63,742 nt of DNA from UBA2357 sp041916775 (GTDB lineage: Bacteria; Pseudomonadota; Gammaproteobacteria; Burkholderiales; Rhodocyclaceae). Where the stretch lies: the NCBI GenBank assembly GCA_041916775.1, contig JAYRYZ010000030.1, positions 1-63,742 of the forward strand. The letters run 5' to 3'. The position numbers and the translations under genes are program-made. This document shows, one piece after another, positions 34,837 through 43,904 of this stretch. The notes below the pieces were generated by a model. It was given only the letters and a program-made list of their open reading frames with translations, was not told where the DNA came from and ran no database searches. Every line of letters begins with the position of its first letter. The stretch's first letter is position 1.

Positions 34837-36140
34837 ACGGCCGTCTGTTGCGTGCGTGTATCGATGATACCGAGGTCGGCACCTTGCAGGAGGTGAATGG
34901 CCTGTGGAGCTTCCAGTACGCAAGAATCTGGCTCGACAACCCGGAGTGCTTTCCTCTCAGCCCCCACCTTCCGTTGAGTGCCCAGCCGCTGCTGGACGGC
35001 GGCACGCGACGACCAGTGCAGTGGTACTTCGATAACCTGTTGCCGGAAGAAGGGCAGCGTGTGCTGATGGCGGCCGATGCCCGGCTGGACGCAGCCGACG
35101 CATTCAGCCTGCTCGGCTGGTACGGTGCCGAGTCGGCCGGATCGGTAAGCTTGCTGCCGGCCGACTCGGCCCCTCAAGCCTTCGAAGCATTGCTCCATCT
35201 GCCGGAGGAGGCGCTGGAGGCGCGCATCCGGCAACTCCCCCGCGCCCCGCTGACGCATGCCGCGGTCAAGCGCATGTCGCTGGCCGGTGCTCAGCACAAG
35301 CTGGCGATCGTCATGAAGGACGGCCTGCTGTTCGAGCCTGTGGGTGCAGCCCCCTCCACGCACATCCTCAAGCCCGATCACCCGGACAAGGACTACCCGC
35401 ACTCCGTGATCAACGAATGGTACGTAATGCGCCTGGCGAAGCGTCTCGGCCTGGAGGTACCGGACGTTCATCGCATTTATGTACCGTCACCGGTCTATGT
35501 GATCAATCGTTTCGACCGGACCCCGGGTGCGCGAGGCTGGCAACGTCGGCATGTCATCGATGCCTGCCAGCTGTTGGGGCTGGACCGCAGCTTCAAATAC
35601 AGCCAGGGCAGCATGGAGAACCTGGCAGCACTCGCGAATGCGTGCCGTAGTCCGGCAGTGGCTCGGCTCCGACTCTTTGGGTGGTTGGTGTTCAACATGC
35701 TCGTCGGCAACAGCGACGCTCATCTCAAGAATCTGAGCTTTCTTGTATCGCATGAAGGCATACGGTTGGCGCCGTTCTACGATCTTCTCAGCGTCGCCAC
35801 CTACGACACGCCCGCGTTCGGGAGAAAGGGCTGGCCGGCGCAGACGCGGCTGGCGTGGCCGATTCTGGATGTGCACCATTTCTCGGACGTGAGCCGCTCA
35901 TTGATGTTGAGTGCTGCCGGAAAATTGGGCCTGACAAAGGGTACCGCCGAGCGCATGCTGCCCGACTTGGTCAAGCGCACTCTGACTGAGGCTGCCATGC
36001 TGTACGCAGAATTCGAAGCCGAGAGCGACGCACTCGTACAGGCTCGCCCGGAGCTTGCCACGACAATCGCCGGCGAGGCGCGCTGCCTGCGGACGATCCT
36101 GCACACGATCGTCAAGGAGATGTCCAGGCAGCTCGGATGA
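34833..36140 (+). CDS. hipA: HipA-type Ser/Thr kinase toxin
   Basis: This 435-residue protein has the HipA couple-hipA N-terminal domain and kinase domain. Motifs seen are MSLAGAQHKLAIVMK (nucleotide loop), NSDAHLKNLSFL (catalytic loop with Asp, His and Asn) and LAPFYDLLS (metal-binding Asp). HipA phosphorylates glutamyl-tRNA synthetase in E. coli and causes growth arrest; the target here is unknown. All key motifs look intact. It overlaps hipB by 4 bp in a classic two-gene module. Confidence 0.9.
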   Translation: MNGRLLRACIDDTEVGTLQEVNGLWSFQYARIWLDNPECFPLSPHLPLSAQPLLDGGTRRPVQWYFDNLLPEEGQRVLMAADARLDAADAFSLLGWYGAESAGSVSLLPADSAPQAFEALLHLPEEALEARIRQLPRAPLTHAAVKRMSLAGAQHKLAIVMKDGLLFEPVGAAPSTHILKPDHPDKDYPHSVINEWYVMRLAKRLGLEVPDVHRIYVPSPVYVINRFDRTPGARGWQRRHVIDACQLLGLDRSFKYSQGSMENLAALANACRSPAVARLRLFGWLVFNMLVGNSDAHLKNLSFLVSHEGIRLAPFYDLLSVATYDTPAFGRKGWPAQTRLAWPILDVHHFSDVSRSLMLSAAGKLGLTKGTAERMLPDLVKRTLTEAAMLYAEFEAESDALVQARPELATTIAGEARCLRTILHTIVKEMSRQLG

Positions 36141-36161
36141 CGGACGCGGCGCCCGAAGTCG

Positions 36162-38231
36162 TTACCAACCCAGCCGCAGCCCCACGAAGGCCTGCGGCTC
36201 GTGGCGGTACTTGCCAGCGTGGAAGTCAGGGTAGGCGCCGCCAGCACTCTGCATGGTGAAGGAGAGTTCGTTGCTCTCACCCGCGCCGAAGCGGTGAGCC
36301 AGCTTCACATCGAAGCGGTCGCGTGCGGGCACGCGGTCGCCGCCGTTCATCCAGTACATCTCGCCGTTATGGTAGTAGCCGAGGCTCGCGCGCCAACGGC
36401 CGGGCAGCTCCTTGATCAGCAGTAGCGAGGTCATCGCGCTGGGCGCCGAGCGGGCGATGTCCTGGTCAGACAGCTTGCCGCGTGGCTTGATGTCGATGAA
36501 GGCCTGCGACAGCACCACCCTGCCCCAGTCCGGCTTGTGCCAGTCGATGCTGAACTCGGCGCCGTCCATGTCGAAGGCGCTGGAGTTGAGGAACACGAAT
36601 GACTTCTGCTCGATGCGGAAGGGGCTGTAGTTGGGCGGCGGCAGGATCTTGCACACCCGGTTGGCGTAGATGGTGTCAGGCTTCAGCGGCGGATTGACGC
36701 AACTGTTGTCGTCCAGGTAGCGGCTGTAGGATTCGCGGAACACGCGGGCATCGAAGCGCACTCCCAGTTCCCGGAAGTGCGCGACATAGCCGGCATCCAC
36801 GTAACGCACACGTTCAGGATCGACCGGGAACATGGCGCGGTAGAGGATGGACTTCACCTGACCGTTGTACTGGATGGTCTCGAATGCGCTCGATTCCATC
36901 ATCGATGGCGCGCGGTAGGCGATACCGCTCGCGAGCCGCAGCGACTGATCGGGGCTGAGCGCATAGTTCGCAGCCACCCGCGGCGAGAACAGGGTGCCGC
37001 TGTAGTGGTGCTTCTCGAGCGTGCCGCCGACATCGAGCTTGAGCGGCTCGACCGGCTGCCAGGTGACGCTACCGAACAACTGCGCGTTGAACGCATCGAG
37101 CGAGTCGGTCGAGGTGAAGTAACGCTCGGAGGTCACCGAGTCGTTGCGAATGCCCGCTCCGACCATCATCCGCCAGGTGGGCGCAAGCCGTTTGCTGTAC
37201 TGCAGTTCGAGATCGTCCCTCCTTGCGTCGCGGTGCGCGTTGACCGGGATATTGGCCACTTCGGTTGCCGACAGCGGCACGGGTACGACCCAATCCGCGC
37301 GCACCCGCTCCTCCTGGTGGTAGTACTGCAGGGACAGCTCCGAATCGGCGCTGAGACTGCGTCGCCAACCGGCGTGCAGATACACCGCGCGGTTGTCCTG
37401 GCGGTGTGGCGGGAATTCGATGTTCTCCGGGTTGCCGCGGCGGTCGGTGCCGTCGCTCACACCGAGTTGGAATCGCACCTCATCCTGGGTCGTGAGCAAG
37501 GTCGTGCCAGTGAAGCTGAAAACGTTGCGCGTCATCGACTCGCCCGAGTGCAGTCCCATACGCTCTTCGCGATGCGGCTCGAAGTTCGTTGCCGCACGTT
37601 GCGACGCGGTCACCCGCCAGTCCACGCGGCTGCCGGGTTGGCTGTTGATGCGCACCCCTGCATCACGGAAGCCGTTCCGCCCGAGACGGGCAATCACGGT
37701 CGCGCCGTCTTCGGTGCCGGTAGGCCGGGTGATGATGTTGATCACCCCCTGGAAGGCGTTGACGCCGTAGGCTGCGCCGTTCGGCCCGCGCACCACCTCC
37801 AGGCGCTCGATATCGTCAACCCGGATGGGCAGGTTGTCCCAGCGGGTATCGCCCCAGAACGGGCTGTTGATCTCGCGCCCGTCGATCATCACCTTGATGC
37901 GACGGTCGAAGGGATCCCCCAGCCCATGGTTCACCACCATCGGCGAACCATCCGGCCAGTCCGCGACGACGAAGCCGGGCACGAGGCGCATGAGGTCGTG
38001 GATCTCGGTGAATCCCGAAGCCTCGATCATTCCACGGTCGATGACCGTGACCGCCGCCGGGGCGTCCAGCGCAGACTGCTCCAACCGCGAGGCAGTGAGC
38101 ACCATCGGGATCTCGGCGAAATAGTCGTCATCTGCCGCGCCTGCGAGTGGCGTGAGGCCGGCGAGGAGCATGGACAGCAGGGTTTTCCTGCCCGAATGAC
38201 ACTGGTGGGGAGAGCGCTGCGGGCCTGACAT
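36162..38231 (-). CDS. TonB-dependent outer-membrane receptor
   Basis: This 689-residue protein has a signal peptide (to about residue 32), a plug domain (VTVIDRGMIEASGFTEIHDL; DDIERLEVVRGPNGAAYGVN) and a 22-strand-type barrel ending in an aromatic-terminated last strand (QAFVGLRLGW). A probable TonB box region lies around PMVLTAS. Receptors of this class take up siderophores, cobalamin or other large solutes; no ligand can be named. It stands alone, with no transport genes beside it. An AAGG site precedes the ATG. A perfect palindrome sits 26 bp upstream. Confidence 0.9.
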   Translation of the reverse strand: MSGPQRSPHQCHSGRKTLLSMLLAGLTPLAGAADDDYFAEIPMVLTASRLEQSALDAPAAVTVIDRGMIEASGFTEIHDLMRLVPGFVVADWPDGSPMVVNHGLGDPFDRRIKVMIDGREINSPFWGDTRWDNLPIRVDDIERLEVVRGPNGAAYGVNAFQGVINIITRPTGTEDGATVIARLGRNGFRDAGVRINSQPGSRVDWRVTASQRAATNFEPHREERMGLHSGESMTRNVFSFTGTTLLTTQDEVRFQLGVSDGTDRRGNPENIEFPPHRQDNRAVYLHAGWRRSLSADSELSLQYYHQEERVRADWVVPVPLSATEVANIPVNAHRDARRDDLELQYSKRLAPTWRMMVGAGIRNDSVTSERYFTSTDSLDAFNAQLFGSVTWQPVEPLKLDVGGTLEKHHYSGTLFSPRVAANYALSPDQSLRLASGIAYRAPSMMESSAFETIQYNGQVKSILYRAMFPVDPERVRYVDAGYVAHFRELGVRFDARVFRESYSRYLDDNSCVNPPLKPDTIYANRVCKILPPPNYSPFRIEQKSFVFLNSSAFDMDGAEFSIDWHKPDWGRVVLSQAFIDIKPRGKLSDQDIARSAPSAMTSLLLIKELPGRWRASLGYYHNGEMYWMNGGDRVPARDRFDVKLAHRFGAGESNELSFTMQSAGGAYPDFHAGKYRHEPQAFVGLRLGW

Positions 38232-38256
38232 CTAATACCTTGGTTATAGCCTGGAA

Positions 38257-38279
38257 CGAGGACGGATCATCCGTCCTCG
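38257..38279. promoter_or_regulatory. Perfect 23-bp palindrome between choV and the TonB receptor gene
   Basis: CGAGGACGGAT-C-ATCCGTCCTCG has perfect 11-bp arms. It lies 26 bp upstream of the receptor start and about 114 bp after the choV stop. It could be an operator for the receptor gene or a terminator hairpin for choXWV, although no T run follows on the minus strand. Confidence 0.5.
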
Positions 38280-38392
38280 GCGCAAGCAGGTCAAGCCGAA
38301 AACTTATCACTAATTTACAAATTTGTTTATTTTTGCACTGGATTACCTGAACTGAGCAATTCCGACTTCATTCCGCGCAACACCTTTACGGA

Positions 38393-39658
38393 TCAGACCA
38401 CCTCTACCTCGATGTCAGCCTCCGGATTCGCGCCTTGGGTATCGTCCGCAGCCGCAGTCTGGCGCAGCATTCCGCGGAAAATCTCGTCATCGCCCACCAC
38501 ACCGACGAAGCGCCCGCCATCGACGAGCAGCACCGGCCGACCAGTGGCCTGACGAATCTGCACCAGCGTGCGCAGCAGCACGTCGGGCGTGGCCATCACC
38601 ATCGCGAGGCCGTCCTCGCCCGTCTTGTCGAGCTCCAGATCCTTGCTGTACGGCACCAGCCGCCCGGCACGCCCCTCGATCATCGCAGCCGACGGCCTGC
38701 CCTCCGCGTCCAGGGCGAGCAGGTTGTGGCCTGTCCAGTCGAGTTGCAACATGTTGTCGCGGCTGGAGAGCGCATCGCGGCGCGTCATCAGCGAGCGGCC
38801 ACGCAGCACGTTGAGCGGGTTCATGTGGGCGACGAACTCCTTCACGTAGTCGTTCGCCGGCTTCAGCACGATCTCCTCCGGCTTGCCGTACTGCACGATG
38901 CGACCGCTCTCCATGATCGCGATGTGAGTGCCGAGCTTGAGCGCCTCGTCAAGGTCGTGACTGACGAAGATGATGGTCTTCTTCAGCTTGTGCTGCAGCA
39001 TCAGGAGTTCGTCCTGCAGGTGCTCGCGGATCAGCGGGTCGAGCGCCGAGAAGGGCTCGTCCATCAGCAACACGTCGGCGTCGGTGGCGAAGGCGCGCGC
39101 GAGCCCCACGCGCTGCTGCATGCCGCCGGAGAGCTCGTGCGCGTACTTGTCCGCCCACTTCTTGAGCCCCACCAGTTGCAGCTTCTCGTCGACGATGCGC
39201 TCGCGCGCCTCGCGCGGCATGCCGCGCAGTTCCAGCGCGAAACCGACGTTCTCGCGCACCGTGCGCCACGGCAGCAGCGCGAACTGCTGGAACACCATCG
39301 CGACCCGGTGGGTGCGCAGGCGTCGCAAGGTGTTGGCGTCGCAGCGGCAAATATCCACCGCCGCCTCGCCGTCAAGGATCAGCACGCCGCCACGCGAGAC
39401 CTTGCTGAGGCCGTTCACCGCGCGCAGCAGCGTGGATTTGCCCGAGCCGGACAGGCCCATGAGCACGCAGATCTCGCCCTCGGCAACCTTGATCGAGGCG
39501 TCGATGACACCGACCACGACGCCACAGCGGTCCTGGATCTCCTGCCGGCTGACGCCCTGGTCGAGCATCTTGAGGATGGGCGCAGGGTTCTTGTCGAAAA
39601 CGATATCGACGTTACGGAACTCGACGATGGGCAAACTGGTTTCGCTGGCTTCGCTCAT
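38393..39658 (-). CDS. choV: Choline/glycine betaine ABC transporter ATPase
   Basis: This 421-residue ATPase belongs to the ProV/ChoV family. It has the typical N-terminal extension, Walker A (GLSGSGKST), signature ELSGGMQQRVGLARAF and Walker B VLLMDEPFSALDP. The C-terminal part (residues about 290-400) resembles a CBS-type regulatory region (RPVLLVDGGRFVGVVGDDEI). It powers uptake of choline or betaine. The start overlaps the permease stop by 4 bp. Confidence 0.87.
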   Translation of the reverse strand: MSEASETSLPIVEFRNVDIVFDKNPAPILKMLDQGVSRQEIQDRCGVVVGVIDASIKVAEGEICVLMGLSGSGKSTLLRAVNGLSKVSRGGVLILDGEAAVDICRCDANTLRRLRTHRVAMVFQQFALLPWRTVRENVGFALELRGMPREARERIVDEKLQLVGLKKWADKYAHELSGGMQQRVGLARAFATDADVLLMDEPFSALDPLIREHLQDELLMLQHKLKKTIIFVSHDLDEALKLGTHIAIMESGRIVQYGKPEEIVLKPANDYVKEFVAHMNPLNVLRGRSLMTRRDALSSRDNMLQLDWTGHNLLALDAEGRPSAAMIEGRAGRLVPYSKDLELDKTGEDGLAMVMATPDVLLRTLVQIRQATGRPVLLVDGGRFVGVVGDDEIFRGMLRQTAAADDTQGANPEADIEVEVV

Positions 39659-40503
39659 TTCGTTCCCTTCCTCTTACCCGGCTGTTTGCACATGCGGTCG
39701 AGCAGCACCGCGATGATCACGATGGCGAGCCCGGCCTCGAAGCCCTGGGCCACATTGACGGTGTTGAGCGCACGCACCACCGGCTTGCCGAGCCCGTCGG
39801 CACCGACCAGTGCCGCGATCACCACCATCGACAGGCTGAGCATGATGCATTGTGTAAGGCCCGCGAGGATGGTGGGCATCGCGTGCGGCAACTCCACCTT
39901 CCAGAGGAGCTGCGACTTCGTCGCGCCGAAGGATTGCCCCGCCTCGAGCAGGCTCTCGGGGACGGAAGACACACCCAGGTGCGTAAGGCGGATCGGCGCC
40001 GGAAGGGCGAAGATCACCGTGGAGATCAGCCCGGGCACCACCCCCAGGCCGAACAGGATCAGCGTCGGGATCAGGTATACGAAGGTGGGAATCGTCTGCA
40101 TCAGGTCCAGCACCGGCCGCACCACCGCGAACAGCCACGGCCGGTGGGCAGTCGCGACGCCGATGGGCACACCGATGAGCATGCACAGGGTGGCTGCGAA
40201 AAGCACCAGCGCAAGCGTCTGCAGGGTTTCCGGCCAGTAGCCGAGGTTGATGATGAGGAGCAGCGAGCCCACCACCAGCGCCACGAGCCCCACCGAGCGG
40301 TGCAGCGCATAGGCGAGCGCAGCCACCAGCGCCACGAGCGCGAGGGGGTTGAACCACTGCAACGCGCCGATCAGCCCATTGATCAGAAAGCCGAGCCCCT
40401 CGGAGATCGCGGTAAAGAACCACGAGGCGTGCTCATTGACGAGCTCCACCATCCAGTTCATCCACTTACCGAGCGGCAATTTGTTGTCGGTCAACCATTC
40501 CAT
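39655..40503 (-). CDS. choW: Choline/glycine betaine ABC transporter permease
   Basis: This 282-residue inner-membrane permease has five to six helices and the ABC permease (EAA-type) loop (EAGQSFGATKSQLLWKVELP). It matches the ProW/ChoW family. It is downstream of choX, separated by 77 bp that contain a strong hairpin, and overlaps choV by 4 bp. Confidence 0.88.
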   Translation of the reverse strand: MEWLTDNKLPLGKWMNWMVELVNEHASWFFTAISEGLGFLINGLIGALQWFNPLALVALVAALAYALHRSVGLVALVVGSLLLIINLGYWPETLQTLALVLFAATLCMLIGVPIGVATAHRPWLFAVVRPVLDLMQTIPTFVYLIPTLILFGLGVVPGLISTVIFALPAPIRLTHLGVSSVPESLLEAGQSFGATKSQLLWKVELPHAMPTILAGLTQCIMLSLSMVVIAALVGADGLGKPVVRALNTVNVAQGFEAGLAIVIIAVLLDRMCKQPGKRKGTK

Positions 40504-40538
40504 CTATCCGCCCTCGTGGCAGGCCTGTCGGATCTTCA

Positions 40539-40562
40539 CCGCCCGGCCATGCGGCCGGGCGG
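40539..40562 (-). promoter_or_regulatory. Intercistronic hairpin between choX and choW
   Basis: A perfect 10-bp stem (CCGCCCGGCC/GGCCGGGCGG) with a 4-nt loop and no T run. Hairpins at this place in binding-protein operons often stabilise the upstream mRNA so that the binding protein is made in excess. Confidence 0.5.
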
Positions 40563-40580
40563 CAGCATGCGTGCAGCGGG

Positions 40581-41531
40581 TCAGAGGCCGAGCGCGGCGC
40601 GCACCGCGCCCAGGCCTTCCCTGCCGTCGCTGGTCTTCACGCCGGCGAGCCAGGTGCCGAGGATCTGCGGGTTCTTCTTCAACCATGCGGTGGCTGCGGC
40701 TTCGGGCTCCTTGCCGTCATCCAGCATCGCACTCATGATCTCGTTCTCCATCTTGAGATCGAACACGGTGTTCTTGATGAACTGGCCGACGTTGGGGCAC
40801 TCGCTCACATAGCCCTTGCGCACGTTGGTGAACACCGTGGCGGCGCCGTAGTTCGGGCCGAAGAAGTCGTCGCCGCCGGCAAGATACTGCAGGCTGAAGT
40901 TGCTGTTCATCGGGTGCGGGGCCCAGCCCAGGAACACGATCCACTCCTTGCGTTTCACCGCCCGGCTCACCTGCGACAGCATGCCGGCCTCGCTCGATTC
41001 GACCACGTTGAAGCCCTTGAGCCCGAACGCGTCCTTCTCGACCATGTCGAGAATCAGCCTGTTGCCGTCGTTGCCGGGCTCGATGCCATAGATCTTCTTG
41101 CCGAACTTGTCCGCGTGCTTCGCGATATCCGCAAAGCTCTTCACCCCGGCCTCGAACACGTAATCGGGCACCGCCAGCGTGTATTTCGCGCCCTCGAGGT
41201 TGGCACGCACGACGTCCACCGAACCATCATCGACGAAGGGCTTGATGTCGGCTTCCATCGTCGGCATCCAGTTGCCGAGGAACACGTCGATGTCCTTGTT
41301 CTTGAGGCTGGTGTAGGTGACGGGCACCGACAGCATCTGCGTGGTCGTCTTGTAGCCGAGCGCCTTCAGCACCACCGAGGTGGTCGCGGTCGTCGCGGTG
41401 ATGTCGGCCCAGCCAACGTCGGCAAAACGAACCGTCGCGCACTGCGACGGCTCGGCCGCGAGCGCGCCGCTGACGAGCGAGAGGCCTGCGATGGTGGATG
41501 CGAGCAACTGGGTCGGTACACGTAGCTTCAT
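40581..41531 (-). CDS. choX: Choline/glycine betaine ABC transporter binding protein
   Basis: This 316-residue periplasmic protein has a signal peptide (to about residue 25) and an OpuAC-type fold: VRFADVGWADITATTATTSV, VFLGNWMPTMEADIKPFVDD, YGIEPGNDGNRLILDMVEKD and WIVFLGWAPHPMNSNF. Aromatic residues such as the Trp in these segments form the quaternary-amine cage in ChoX-type proteins. The position next to bet genes supports choline as ligand; betaine is possible. A GGGAG site precedes the ATG. Confidence 0.87.
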   Translation of the reverse strand: MKLRVPTQLLASTIAGLSLVSGALAAEPSQCATVRFADVGWADITATTATTSVVLKALGYKTTTQMLSVPVTYTSLKNKDIDVFLGNWMPTMEADIKPFVDDGSVDVVRANLEGAKYTLAVPDYVFEAGVKSFADIAKHADKFGKKIYGIEPGNDGNRLILDMVEKDAFGLKGFNVVESSEAGMLSQVSRAVKRKEWIVFLGWAPHPMNSNFSLQYLAGGDDFFGPNYGAATVFTNVRKGYVSECPNVGQFIKNTVFDLKMENEIMSAMLDDGKEPEAAATAWLKKNPQILGTWLAGVKTSDGREGLGAVRAALGL

Positions 41532-41630
41532 GTCGGTTCTCCCTGTGAGTGATGCTTCGATGTGACATCAAGAAAATCATGGCCACGGGATCGCAAACCC
41601 GGCCAATGCCGGGCGTCGACCCCATGCCGC

Positions 41631-42779
41631 TCAAGCGCGCAGCGCCGCCCTGATCTCGGCACGCCGTCCCATGCCGACGCCATACACGGTGACGTAGAGC
41701 GCGATCACCACCAACCCCACCCATTCGATCTTGAACGGGGTATAGAAATAGGCTGCGACCAGCGCCAGCTGGGTGAAGAAATGCAGCGGGTAGTACACCG
41801 GCTTGCCGAGTTGCTCCACCGTCCAGCCGAGGTTGGCGGTGTAGAGCCGGATCAGGCTGTCGAGCGAATTCACCACGAACACCACCCCTACGAAGATCAT
41901 CGCCCAGTTGAGCCAGACCGGGATGGTGATCGACTGCTCGAAGTAGATGAACAGCACGCAGAACCACAAGCCCAGCGGAATCGTCGGCAGCACCACCATC
42001 GCGAAGGCGAGCCGCCAGGCGCGCATGCCACCCACGAAGCGCGCAACGAACTCGCCGATCATGATGCTCCACGCGAACCACCAGAACAGGTAGAACTCGT
42101 GATAGTCCGAGATGGGTGTGACGAAGCGGTGCAGATTGGCAAAGTAATCGGTCAGCTGAACCACGTTCGCGAGCAGGCCCGCCAGCCCGACCCCGCTATA
42201 TATATAGGCGACGACGACCAGCGCGGCAAACATCAGGATGCCGAAGCCCCAGGTCGACAGGATCGCCAGCCACTTCATGAAGTTCATGTCAGCGCTCGAA
42301 TACACCGAGCCCATGATCACCACGACCGCCAGCAACCAGATCGACCATTGCGGCAACTCCGGCGCGTAGGTCGGCAGATTCACCATGAAGAGGTAGCAGG
42401 TGAAGGCACAGGTCGCGATCACGGTGAGGTTGTAGGTCCACTTGACGACCGGGATGCGGAAGATCTGCAGCCGTGGTTCGAGGATGACGAAGTAGAACGC
42501 CGACATGAAATACATCATCCACACCAGCGGCCCCCACATGCCGAACTCCACCGCGAGCGGGTTCGAGAACGCATACACCGCGTCATCGCTGTAGACGGGG
42601 AATTCGGTGAGGGGCAGCATCACCAGCCCCATGTCGAGGCCAGCGGTGAACAACAAGGCGACCAGGGTGAAGGTGCCGACCGGGGTTGGGCCGGTGCAGC
42701 GCACGTGGCCGCAGCGGACGATGACGAAGAGCGCGCTTGCGAGCACGACGATGTAGGCAATGCTGATGATCAAGGTCAT
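41631..42779 (-). CDS. Short BCCT-like transporter
   Basis: This 382-residue inner-membrane protein has about ten predicted helices. One segment, YLFWWFAWSIMIGEFVARFV, followed by a stretch ending PTIPLGLWF, lines up with the conserved BCCT helix 8 region (WWISWxPFVGxFIARIS pattern), which carries the substrate cage. BCCT carriers take up choline, betaine or carnitine and usually have 500-680 residues, so this one is short and divergent. It is upstream of choXWV on the same strand and divergent from betIBA, which supports a choline or betaine role. Activity is unproven. Confidence 0.62.
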   Translation of the reverse strand: MTLIISIAYIVVLASALFVIVRCGHVRCTGPTPVGTFTLVALLFTAGLDMGLVMLPLTEFPVYSDDAVYAFSNPLAVEFGMWGPLVWMMYFMSAFYFVILEPRLQIFRIPVVKWTYNLTVIATCAFTCYLFMVNLPTYAPELPQWSIWLLAVVVIMGSVYSSADMNFMKWLAILSTWGFGILMFAALVVVAYIYSGVGLAGLLANVVQLTDYFANLHRFVTPISDYHEFYLFWWFAWSIMIGEFVARFVGGMRAWRLAFAMVVLPTIPLGLWFCVLFIYFEQSITIPVWLNWAMIFVGVVFVVNSLDSLIRLYTANLGWTVEQLGKPVYYPLHFFTQLALVAAYFYTPFKIEWVGLVVIALYVTVYGVGMGRRAEIRAALRA

Positions 42780-42892
42780 GAGAGTCTCCGTTCATGACTG
42801 GGCTGGGAAGCGCGACGTTGCCGGATGGCACACGTCGGCAGGGCCGGCGTCATCTCTTGCGGATGTCGGCCGGCAGACAGTCGGGCGGGAAC

Positions 42893-42982
42893 TCAGGCGC
42901 TGCTGATCACTTGCGTGGCGCGCTTCGCCGACTGGCAGTCGGGAATGCACGGGGAGATCCTGGCGGTGGCGGTCTGAAGCAT
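42893..42982 (-). CDS. Possible 29-aa leader peptide upstream of the BCCT-like gene
   Basis: The minus strand reads MLQTATARISPCIPDCQSAK and nine more residues before a TGA. An AGGAG site lies 8 nt before the ATG. It is 113 bp ahead of the BCCT-like gene and downstream of the BetI-type dyad. A leader or small protein is plausible; no known family was recognised. The larger frame across the same stretch lacks protein character. Confidence 0.45.
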   Translation of the reverse strand: MLQTATARISPCIPDCQSAKRATQVISSA

Positions 42983-43080
42983 GGCGGTCACTCCTGTCGG
43001 GAAGGGGGCCTGTTGCAAGGCCATAAAAATCGGCTCTGCTCTTATTGACCTGCTTTATGAGAACAGAGGTTACTCTTTTT

Positions 43081-43100
43081 TTGATTGATCGTGCAATTAA
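43081..43100. promoter_or_regulatory. BetI-type operator
   Basis: A 20-bp dyad TTNATTG-N2-CG-N2-CAATNAA between the divergent cho and bet units. The ATTG..CG..CAAT core is the type of site bound by the choline-responsive repressor BetI. On the minus strand it overlaps a possible -35 (TTGCAC at 43090-43095) for the transport operon. Confidence 0.6.
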
Positions 43101-43231
43101 AAAAATTGTGCTACAGTTTTCCACGACGCAAATGCCGATGCTCGCCATCCTGCGTTCCGGATGCGACCAGAATCACCGGGTACGGCCACGTCGAAACGCC
43201 CCTCCAACCTGAGAGCAGGAGCAGGACCACA

Positions 43232-43810
43232 ATGCCCAAGGTCGGCATGGAACCGATTCGCCGCCAGCAACTCATCAAGGCTGCCATCGAGGTGATCGCA
43301 GAGCACGGCTTCTCGGAGGCGACGGTGACGCGCATCGCGAAGGCGGCCGGCGTGTCCGGCGGCATCATCCACCACTACTTCGGCGGCAAGAACGAGCTCC
43401 TGGAAGGCGCGATGCGCAGCATCCTCGCCGATCTGCACGCCGAGGTCTCGCGCCGCCTGGAGGGCATCACCGATCCGCGCGAACGCCTGCATGCGCTCAT
43501 CGCCGGCAACTTCTGCGACAGCCAGTTCTCTGCGCAGGCGGTGGCCGCCTGGCTCGCGTTCTGGAGTCAGTCGCCCTACGTGCCCGCGCTCTTCCGCCTG
43601 CAGCAGATCAACGCCAGGCGTCTGCGCGCCAACCTGCTGCACGCGCTGCGCCAACTGCTGCCTGCGGATCGCGCCGAGGCCGCGACCTTCATGCTGATGG
43701 TGCTGATCGACGGTCTGTCGCTGCAGGCCGCGCTGAAGCCCGGCACGATCACACCCGAAGCGGCGCAGCAGTTGATGCGAACGCAACTCGACGCCCTGCT
43801 CGATCCCTGA
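43232..43810 (+). CDS. betI: Choline-responsive repressor BetI
   Basis: This 192-residue TetR-family regulator has an N-terminal helix-turn-helix (ATVTRIAKAAGVSGGIIHHY) and a C-terminal ligand domain with AWLAFWSQSPYVPALFRLQQ, typical of BetI. BetI represses bet and choline uptake genes until choline is present. The start at 43232 follows an AGGA-rich site; the longer frame upstream covers the operator region. Length matches known BetI (about 195). It leads betB and betA on the same strand. Confidence 0.9.
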   Translation: MPKVGMEPIRRQQLIKAAIEVIAEHGFSEATVTRIAKAAGVSGGIIHHYFGGKNELLEGAMRSILADLHAEVSRRLEGITDPRERLHALIAGNFCDSQFSAQAVAAWLAFWSQSPYVPALFRLQQINARRLRANLLHALRQLLPADRAEAATFMLMVLIDGLSLQAALKPGTITPEAAQQLMRTQLDALLDP

Positions 43811-43904
43811 TCGGGCGCCTGACTCCCCTCCCCGCGGCCGTCATTTACAAGAGCGCCTCCAGGCGTCCGCCGCAGCCCTGCAACCCGCACTGAGAGCCAC
43901 ACCC

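Noticed and set aside
42792..43148. 118-codon minus-strand frame in the bet/cho intergenic region
   Set aside because: It crosses the BetI dyad, has no ribosome binding site and reads as low-quality sequence; the 29-codon frame in another phase is better supported.
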